A stretch of 64,000 nt of DNA. It comes from Halioglobus sp. Lineage in GTDB: Bacteria > Pseudomonadota > Gammaproteobacteria > Pseudomonadales > Halieaceae. Location of the stretch: assembly GCA_029246385.1 (NCBI GenBank), contig JAQWNG010000015.1:310001-374000 (forward strand), read 5' to 3'. This document shows, piece after piece, positions 57,997 through 64,000 of this stretch; the stretch's first letter is position 1, and each line of letters opens with the position of its first letter. The position numbers and the translations under genes are program-made. The notes beneath the pieces were generated by a model. It was not told the origin of the DNA and made no database searches. It was given only the letters and a program-made list of their open reading frames with translations.

Positions 57997-59184
57997 TCAC
58001 GGGGGGCTGGCCGAGCTGAACGCCATGGCCGCATTCGGCAAAAGTTCCTGCTCCAAAGCCCTGCGCTCTCCCTCCTGCAGCGCCTGCCAACTGTCCTGTA
58101 GCTCCCGCCAGACTCGCACTTGAAAGGTTTTTGCAACAGCGCGAAATGGGTACCCTAGGAGATGCCCGTCGTAAAGCGCACGATGACACTCGAAGGCCGC
58201 CTCGTTAAACATGGTTTCGCCATCGACTACAGCCTGTGCATAGGCCCTTTCATTCTGCCGCATCAGCGCGACAAACGTTCGCATGATAATGCGCAGCAGT
58301 GGTTTCAGGCTTGATGACAGCATTAAGTCACCACGGTCCTCATGCTGCTGCCCCTCACGAATGGCGCACAGCCAACGAAAAGTAGATGGCGCCAGCACCT
58401 CCAACCTCGCTATAGCCTCTGGGTCAGCGAGGTTCATACCCAACTGACCGTAGGCGCTAGCATCGGCCAATGTAAAGCGCCCCCCTAAGAGGTAAGGCTG
58501 ATTAGCCAGCAGGTATTCCATCGCCCCCAAATAGCGCCGCCAGGACTCGTCAAGCAGCGCATGTGTCGGTGGAAAGCCTGATCGTGAGGGAGGCGTCCTG
58601 TCTCTAGCAACACCCGCGTCATAGCCCGCAGGCGCCACGCTGAACAGGTAAGGGCAGCGCGACACTTGGCGTCGATACAAGCGGCGAGCAAGGTAAGATT
58701 CAAAACCCGGCGGCAACAGTCTACGAAACTCGAGGGCGGTCATCCGCCCCATGGGTGTGGTCTTAGCAGACCCCACCCAGCGCATGTGATGCACCATGTA
58801 GAGGCCAAACTCGTCAAAAGCTTCGTCGATCAATTGGCAAATGAACGCCAGCCTCGGCTCCCGCGGAATCAAAGGGCTCGCCTGAGTCCCGAAGTCCTGA
58901 TCCAGATGGTGTGCCATAGAAGATGAATCATAGTAAAACGTTTTGCCGTTGTGCGTATAAAACGGCACCGCAGGGTACTCGTCGAACTCAGCGGACATCA
59001 CAGGAAAACGCTGGACTATGCCACGGTACTTTGCCACTTCCAGACGCAGCATCAAAGACAGAGCAGACCTGCGACCACCTTGTTGCGGCCAGCGCTCCCA
59101 ATCATGTCCGGTAAAGTCGAGTAGAGACTGCATTTTTAACTGATAAGGTGACGCCGCCAGGCCCCAAAAAATAAACTTTTTCAT
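57997..59184 (-). CDS. Glutathione S-transferase family protein
   Basis: 395 residues, longer than ordinary GSTs (about 200-230). N-terminal thioredoxin-like domain with GLAASPYQLKMQSLLDFTGHDW and VPFYTHNGKTFYYDSSSMAHHLD, an unusual middle of about 120 residues, and GST-type helices YLGAMEYLLANQPYLLGGRFTLADASAYGQLGMNL followed by a further helical extension. A detoxification or dehalogenation role is possible but no substrate can be named. First gene in the stretch separating recA from mutS. Confidence 0.83.
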   Translation of the reverse strand: MKKFIFWGLAASPYQLKMQSLLDFTGHDWERWPQQGGRRSALSLMLRLEVAKYRGIVQRFPVMSAEFDEYPAVPFYTHNGKTFYYDSSSMAHHLDQDFGTQASPLIPREPRLAFICQLIDEAFDEFGLYMVHHMRWVGSAKTTPMGRMTALEFRRLLPPGFESYLARRLYRRQVSRCPYLFSVAPAGYDAGVARDRTPPSRSGFPPTHALLDESWRRYLGAMEYLLANQPYLLGGRFTLADASAYGQLGMNLADPEAIARLEVLAPSTFRWLCAIREGQQHEDRGDLMLSSSLKPLLRIIMRTFVALMRQNERAYAQAVVDGETMFNEAAFECHRALYDGHLLGYPFRAVAKTFQVRVWRELQDSWQALQEGERRALEQELLPNAAMAFSSASPP

Positions 59185-59453
59185 ACGTCAATATTCCCCC
59201 CCCGCTGCGGATGGGATACTGACACGGTGCAGGCGCCGATATTTATGTGGCAGCGCACGATGACATCCAGCGCTCACTGCGACATACGACGGCATCACAG
59301 ACCGGGCTATCAGTCCAATGGTTGTTACGAGCAGGTGATAGGGTTGGGTTGGCTTAGCCCAAACTAAGTCCCTGCGGTTGCCCCGGCAAACGTCCCAATA
59401 CGCGTGTCGTCGGCCTTGGTCTTTCATGCCCACTCAACCCGCTGTTGCGTCAC

Positions 59454-60191
59454 TTACTGCTGCTTAATCGCCAACGTCACATTAACCGTCACCTTGTAGC
59501 TGTTTGTTCCAGCAGCAATGGGCACTGACTCCGCTGCGTCATACATCGCCACTCTGGCCATAGGCATTGGCCGTGGACTTTGATGCTGCTCAGAAATCTC
59601 TAGAACCCTGCCCACTCTCACACCGGCCGCCTTTGCCAGCGTCTGTGCCTTGGACAGTGCTTTTTTCATAGCCGTTGTTCGCGCCTCTGTTATCGCCGCA
59701 GAGGGGTCGTTGTTAGTAAACTCGATGCCACCACCGTCATTAACGCCAAGTGTCACCGACGTATCGAGCACCTCGCCAACACGGCTAATATCTCTCACTT
59801 GCACAGTCACCGCATTACGCACTGAATAACCCACTAGCTTGCGGGCCTCTGTGGCGCCGGACGTTTGTCTAGCAGGATTAGTGTAACGAGGCTGAATATT
59901 AAACGTAGACGTCTGCACATCCTGCTTAGCAATACCCAAAGCCATCATGGCATCCAGCACCTTGGCCATAGCCGCAGAATTAGCAGCCAGCGCTGCACGA
60001 GCCGTCGATGCTTGGCGCATAACACTTAAGTTCAGCACCGCCATATCAGGGGCGATTTCGACCTTACCCTCGCCCGCAACGAGAATACGCGGCGCAGGCT
60101 CTTCCCCGGCAAAGACCAGCTGCGCCCCACTTACGCAGCAGAATGTGATTGCCAGCAAAGCTGCACCCCGTAAAGTCCTCTTATTTCTCAC
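59454..60191 (-). CDS. SIMPL/DUF541 periplasmic protein (YggE-like)
   Basis: 245 residues from a GTG preceded by GGGAGAA, giving the signal peptide MRNKRTLRGAALLAITFCCVSGAQLVFAG. The mature part is the SIMPL domain: ILVAGEGKVEIAPDMAVLNLSVMRQAST, YSVRNAVTVQVRDISRVGEVLDTSVTLGVNDGGGIEF and the closing TNSYKVTVNVTLAIK. YggE has been linked to lowering oxidative stress; mechanism unknown. The track start 12 codons upstream is possible but lacks such a site. Confidence 0.88.
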   Translation of the reverse strand: MRNKRTLRGAALLAITFCCVSGAQLVFAGEEPAPRILVAGEGKVEIAPDMAVLNLSVMRQASTARAALAANSAAMAKVLDAMMALGIAKQDVQTSTFNIQPRYTNPARQTSGATEARKLVGYSVRNAVTVQVRDISRVGEVLDTSVTLGVNDGGGIEFTNNDPSAAITEARTTAMKKALSKAQTLAKAAGVRVGRVLEISEQHQSPRPMPMARVAMYDAAESVPIAAGTNSYKVTVNVTLAIKQQ

Positions 60192-60260
60192 GCTATTCTC
60201 CCGTTTGCTTCCTATTATTAATGCCATACTCGGCCGCCAGCGTAACGCTTTACACAGGCT

Positions 60261-60884
60261 CTAGGCCACTATAACTAGCGTCATCAAGACACCGGCAATG
60301 CTCGATACCACGAAACTGCGAGACAAGACGCGCCGATCAATCGTAGACATTTGTACCAGTGGATCGCGACTAATGCGGACACGCCGTATCACTGGCCACT
60401 CGATCACTGCAGCAAATACAACACTGGCGATTGCGCCGCCGTGCAGTGCGGCACGGCCCCAGCTATCAGCAGGCACCGACGTCCACAGTATCATCAAAGC
60501 CAGAATGCCACCGACGCTACCAGCCACACTCATTATAAGAAATTGGCGCACGCTATTGTGGGTAAAATCCCAATTGTAGAGAAACAGACCCTGCTTTTGT
60601 GGAACCTCATAGGCTGCGCCAGAATAGCGAGCACCCAAATAGTGGAACCACTCATGCACCAACGTTGTTATAATAATTCCCGCTAGTGCACCCGTCACAA
60701 TGCAAAGCACTGTTGCAATACCCAGCCCCGTGATCGTAGTCCAGCTATCGGCGGCAGCGAATAACGAAAGTGCGACCACAAATATAAGACCATGCGTTAA
60801 TGCCAGCTTTGCCAGACGCATACCACCTGCCTTGGCAGGGGACGGTGTTTTAGTGAGGTCTTCTGGCGTCGCCGTGTTATCCAT
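60261..60884 (-). CDS. Multi-pass membrane protein with HExxH motif
   Basis: 207 residues with about six membrane helices. TTLVHEWFHYLGARYSGAAYEVP holds an HEWFH zinc-metalloprotease motif at the end of a helix, as in site-2-protease/DUF3267-like families. A distal Asp ligand is not obvious, so protease activity is only a suggestion. Its start overlaps the 3' end of the DapB-like gene by 8 nt, so both are probably on one transcript. Confidence 0.7.
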   Translation of the reverse strand: MDNTATPEDLTKTPSPAKAGGMRLAKLALTHGLIFVVALSLFAAADSWTTITGLGIATVLCIVTGALAGIIITTLVHEWFHYLGARYSGAAYEVPQKQGLFLYNWDFTHNSVRQFLIMSVAGSVGGILALMILWTSVPADSWGRAALHGGAIASVVFAAVIEWPVIRRVRISRDPLVQMSTIDRRVLSRSFVVSSIAGVLMTLVIVA

Positions 60885-61953
60885 TGTTCAATTGGCCTGC
60901 GCCTGTGATCCTAGGGAGATCCAACATCGTGACAACTCCGGGCCGCGCTGCGCATACCCCGGGCAGAGCGTTGACCACCCAGTTGGCCGCAGAGGCATTA
61001 CCACCCCCAGCTACGCCAGGCTCATAGTGGTCCTCGCCATGCACACTGACATGCAAGTCAGGGTCACCACTAATGATCACCTGATGGCAGCCGCTCCCCT
61101 CCGGAGGATAGGGCCAATCGGGGGCACATTCGTCGTCTATCCGGGTCACGTGCTCAAGCGCGTAAAGTGGGTTTCCTCCATGATATCCCAGCACTTCGAA
61201 TCGAAATGCGCCCTGAGTCCCGGACTCAAAAGTACCCATACCCGGCACCTCTATCGTGCGCTCTAGAGGCAAACGCTCCACCTTCACTTCCAGTGTTTCT
61301 ACGGGCTTACCTAGTGCCTCACCGACTAGGCGTACCATCGGGCCCCACACCATCTCAATAGCAAAATCGTGCAGCATCATGGGCAGCACATCCATGGGGC
61401 CACCAAAACCGATCACCTCACGCACGACGTGTGGCTGATCATAAAGCGCATAGTTGAAAACTTCCCGCGTGCGAACCTCGCGAATACCCGACACCGCGCC
61501 ACTTAATACCACAGGCAGCATATCCATGACCCAACCGGGATCGATCCCAGATACAAACAAGGAAGCGCCACTGCGACTGCAGACATCGGTGATCGGCTTA
61601 AGCGCCTCCTGCGGCGTCGACGCAGGATCAAGATACGAATAGAAAGCGGTGGAGACTACATTGATACCGGCCTCAAGACAGGACAGCAGATCATTCATAG
61701 CCTCCTCAGGCCGCGTATCCGCTGTGGCTGTGTAAACCACAGCATCGGCGCCCATGTCTATTATGCTGCGCCAATTGTCTGTGGCAATCACACCGGTTGC
61801 GCCGACGCCTGCGATCTGTCCGGCATCGAGGCCTACTTTACTCTCGCTGGCAACAATCACTCCCACCAAGTCGAGATCATGATGTGAAATAACCGCACGA
61901 ATTGCTGGGCGCCCAACATTGCCCGTCCCCCAAACAATTACTTTTAACGCCAT
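60877..61953 (-). CDS. DapB-like NAD(P)-dependent oxidoreductase (2,4-diaminopentanoate dehydrogenase type)
   Basis: 358 residues from MALKVIVWGTGNVGRPAIRAVISHHDLDLVGVIVAS, with AGGAAG upstream; the track start adds 14 unsupported residues. The N-terminal Rossmann fold follows DapB-like DHDPR_N, with GADAVVYTATADTRPEEAMND and GINVVSTAFYSYLDPAS. Environmental homologues are usually named dihydrodipicolinate reductase-like or diaminopentanoate dehydrogenase-like; the true substrate is unknown. Confidence 0.85.
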   Translation of the reverse strand: MALKVIVWGTGNVGRPAIRAVISHHDLDLVGVIVASESKVGLDAGQIAGVGATGVIATDNWRSIIDMGADAVVYTATADTRPEEAMNDLLSCLEAGINVVSTAFYSYLDPASTPQEALKPITDVCSRSGASLFVSGIDPGWVMDMLPVVLSGAVSGIREVRTREVFNYALYDQPHVVREVIGFGGPMDVLPMMLHDFAIEMVWGPMVRLVGEALGKPVETLEVKVERLPLERTIEVPGMGTFESGTQGAFRFEVLGYHGGNPLYALEHVTRIDDECAPDWPYPPEGSGCHQVIISGDPDLHVSVHGEDHYEPGVAGGGNASAANWVVNALPGVCAARPGVVTMLDLPRITGAGQLNNG

Positions 61954-62136
61954 ACCCAACTTCCTTTTCACTGTTGTTAAGGCAGTATATAGCATGCAAT
62001 AGCATCAGCCGAGAACACCAGACAAATCTAAGCGCCTGGCATAATCAGTAATACTCTCCGGCGGCAACAGGGGCCCTGTGCCTGATGCGACGCCGAGCAG
62101 GGCGTGCAATGCGCGGTGCATAGAAGCGCTGGACTA

Positions 62137-62541
62137 TTACTCTTTACTTGGCTGTTCACCCTCAGCCTCGGTCGGTTTCGCCGCCAATTCTTCTGCGGTC
62201 TTTGCAGACCCATTGCCTGTGGACACTTCTGCAGTAGGCCAGGGGCTAAGAGGCCATGGTTTATCGTTGCTACGAAACAGGACATAACGGAGTGTATCGT
62301 GAACTACCGTTATCAGTGCGTCGGAAAAATTAAAGATTCGCGCGTCTACGCTGCCTTTTACCAAGTAGCGGACGACACTGAGCAACACTAATAAAAATGT
62401 CGCATAAACGATCTCAAGATAGAGTGCTGCAGACAACAGCACAACGAATAAAAGCTTCTCCCAGTCTATCCCCTGAACCGTCTCGGATAAGCTCTCCTCC
62501 CCACCCGCCGCTATAGGTTTTTCTTCCTTTTCCTCAGTCAT
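62137..62541 (-). CDS. DUF4389 membrane protein
   Basis: 134 residues from MTEEKEEKPIAAGGEESL, with GGAGAC upstream. One long or two short membrane segments (LLFVVLLSAALYLEIVYATFLLVLLSVVRYLVKG) and DALITVVHDTLRYVLFRSNDKPWPLSPWP, typical of DUF4389 proteins of unknown function. The C-terminal 25 residues are acidic and low in complexity. Confidence 0.8.
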   Translation of the reverse strand: MTEEKEEKPIAAGGEESLSETVQGIDWEKLLFVVLLSAALYLEIVYATFLLVLLSVVRYLVKGSVDARIFNFSDALITVVHDTLRYVLFRSNDKPWPLSPWPTAEVSTGNGSAKTAEELAAKPTEAEGEQPSKE

Positions 62542-62960
62542 ACCGGTCTGTCTCCTCTCTTTTAGCGGTTTTTGCACTCTTTAAAGCAATCTAATATCAT
62601 CATAGTCTTAAATGTACCTGAAGTATAAAACATATTCAGAGCGTGTCGAAAGCCATTAATGTCTCCAAAAACAGCCTGCTACTCGACAATACTGCAGGCA
62701 ATTGCCGCGCTGCCGACTTGCAGTCTAGGCGACCCAACGACCCAATTACGTCAGCAGCGCACAATGATGGACAAATGCGTCGGCGTTGATTCTGTTGCTG
62801 TGGCGCCTTCTTCGCAGTGGCTAGCGCAAGATCGCAAAAAAGTTGTTGAAGTCCTGTTCTTCAGCGGTGATTCCCTTATGATGACGCTTGGTCGAAAATC
62901 AAAAACGTCTGATAATTAAAGATAATGTCCTTTTGAATCAAAACGCCACACACACACCAA
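62542..62960. other. About 420-nt gap between DUF4389 and mutS
   Basis: Divergent intergenic region. One 86-residue ORF (62659-62919, plus strand) lies here but shows no domain, no convincing ribosome-binding site and no conservation I can recognise, so I do not call it. The last 40 nt probably encode the true N-terminus of MutS (see that entry). Confidence 0.6.
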
Positions 62961-64000
62961 TGATGCGACAGTTTCTGCGTATCAAGGCAAATCACCCTCG
63001 GGATCTGCTGTTCTATCGCATGGGTGATTTTTACGAGCTCTTTTTTGAGGACGCAAAGCAGGCGGCGGCGTTACTTGACATTACGCTCACAGCACGCGGC
63101 ACATCTGGCGGCGAACCGATACCCATGTGTGGTGTTCCGTATCATGCGGCAGAGAACTACCTAGCGAAATTAGTAAAGGCGGGCATCTCGGTCGCAATCG
63201 TTGAACAAATCGGCGATCCCGCGACCAGTAAGGGGCCTGTTGATCGCCAGGTGGTGCGGGTAGTGACCCCAGGCACGTTGTCTGACGAAGCCCTACTGGA
63301 TGACAAAGTCGACAACCTACTGCTAGCGATTGCTCAACGCCAAGAGCGTTATGGCATCGCCTTTCTCGACCTAAGTACCGGGCGATTTCGGGTATCGGAA
63401 ATTAGTGGAGAGGAAGCCTTAACCGGAGAGTTGCAGCGGTTAGATCCCGCCGAGACGCTGTACCACGAGTCCATCAATCACCCCATCATTACCGAGCGCA
63501 GAGGCGCTCGAAGCCAGCCGGCGTGGGAGTTCGATGCACAGAGTGCGCAGCGCGCACTGAGCACCCAATTTCAAACCCATGATTTACAAGGATTCGGCTG
63601 CGATGGCCTCGAACTCGCGATTGGTGCAGCTGGCTGTTTGCTGCAATATGTGAAGGATACTCAGCGCAGCAACCTACCGCACATTCGCTCCATCCAGCAG
63701 GAAAGCCTCGCAGAGAGCGTCATCCTAGACGTCGCCACACGACGCAATCTTGAGATTGACCTGAACATGACTGGAGGGCATAGCAACACGCTGCTGTCGG
63801 TCATGGATAGTTGCGTAACCGCGATGGGAAGCCGGCTCTTAAGACGCTGGCTGCACCGACCGCTGACCGACATTGAAGTACTGCGGCAGCGTCATGGCGC
63901 AATTCATTCCTTATGCGAAAACGATATCTATGAGCCTGTGCGCAATGCTCTAAAGCCGGTGGGTGATATGGAGCGTATTCTCACACGGGTAGCCCTAAGG
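62961..64000 (+). CDS. mutS: DNA mismatch repair protein MutS, N-terminal part (runs off the window)
   Basis: [47 protein letters not shown] is the mismatch-binding domain with the conserved Phe-x-Glu (DFYELF); [39 protein letters not shown], and the core-domain start [15 protein letters not shown] follow. About 346 codons are visible, with the ATPase outside. Listed from the first ATG that gives an open frame. Upstream in the same frame lies ATG-TCC-TTT-TGA-ATC-AAA-AAC-GCC-ACA-CAC-ACA-CCA, homologous to the E. coli start (MSAIENFDAHTPMM) but broken by TGA. The ORF track omits the gene because no stop is in view. Confidence 0.95.

Noticed and set aside
59188-59433. 81-residue minus-strand ORF between the GST and SIMPL genes
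   Set aside because: No domain or conserved feature; codon content resembles random open sequence.
62659-62919. 86-residue plus-strand ORF before mutS
   Set aside because: No recognisable domain, no clear ribosome-binding site, and it occupies the expected mutS promoter region.

Overview
The window looks like chromosomal DNA of a marine gammaproteobacterium, most likely from the Cellvibrionales/Halieaceae-Spongiibacteraceae neighbourhood. That placement is inferred from gene order and gene content, not from any search. Conserved gammaproteobacterial blocks are present: xerD-dsbC-(alaC-hom-thrC)-recJ-prfB-lysS, rpsP-rimM-trmD-rplS, ffh next to ypjD and a CorC-type gene, queA-tgt, recA-recX and mutS. 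Between them lie accessory genes typical of aerobic marine heterotrophs. One tRNA gene (Leu, anticodon CAA) is present. I saw no rRNA, CRISPR array or intact insertion sequence.

Layout. 1-6.8 kb: the start of guaB, xseA, a Crp/Fnr-type regulator, and a translationally coupled signalling operon (receiver-cyclase fusion, single-domain receiver, hybrid-free histidine kinase). 6.9-17.3 kb: a long minus-strand housekeeping block from xerD down to lysS, with prfB carrying the classical programmed +1 frameshift. 17.3-21 kb: ribosomal protein/tRNA modification operon and ffh. 21-23.2 kb: ypjD and a CNNM/CBS protein on the plus strand. 23.2-27.1 kb: a minus-strand chain queA-tgt-NIF3-like-NUDIX-gamma carbonic anhydrase-DUF1289 in which every junction overlaps by 1-4 nt. 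27.5-28.6 kb: tRNA-Leu followed by an integrase stump and a lipoprotein frame lacking an ordinary start codon, which looks like the scar of an integrated element.

29.4-41.3 kb is a surface/biofilm region. LapD and LapG (c-di-GMP-controlled adhesin release) sit beside genes of the exosortase A/PEP-CTERM system: acyl carrier protein, TviB-type nucleotide-sugar dehydrogenase, the PrsK/PrsR two-component pair, an acyl-CoA ligase and a PLP-dependent decarboxylase. Exosortase itself is not in the window. A well-formed sigma-54 -24/-12 element with upstream palindromes stands before a small membrane protein at the end of this cluster, which fits control by PrsR (a sigma-54 activator with GAFTGA).

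41.4-64 kb mixes repair genes (recQ, recX, recA with a LexA box, mutS running off the end) with accessory metabolism: a class I-like HMG-CoA reductase, ArfB, SnoaL-like, Tat-exported DUF1214, ThuA-like, CrtC/DUF7064-like, an HSL-type esterase, a YkuD_2 protein, a membrane-anchored FMN glutamate-synthase-like enzyme, a D-aminoacylase-type amidohydrolase, an HCCA isomerase-like protein, a GST, SIMPL, an HExxH membrane protein and a DapB-like oxidoreductase. Three genes (lipoprotein at 28.1 kb, acyl-CoA ligase, mutS) have N-terminal coding sequence upstream of the first ordinary start. In two of them a one-base homopolymer change would restore a start, so sequencing or assembly error must be considered alongside real unusual initiation.
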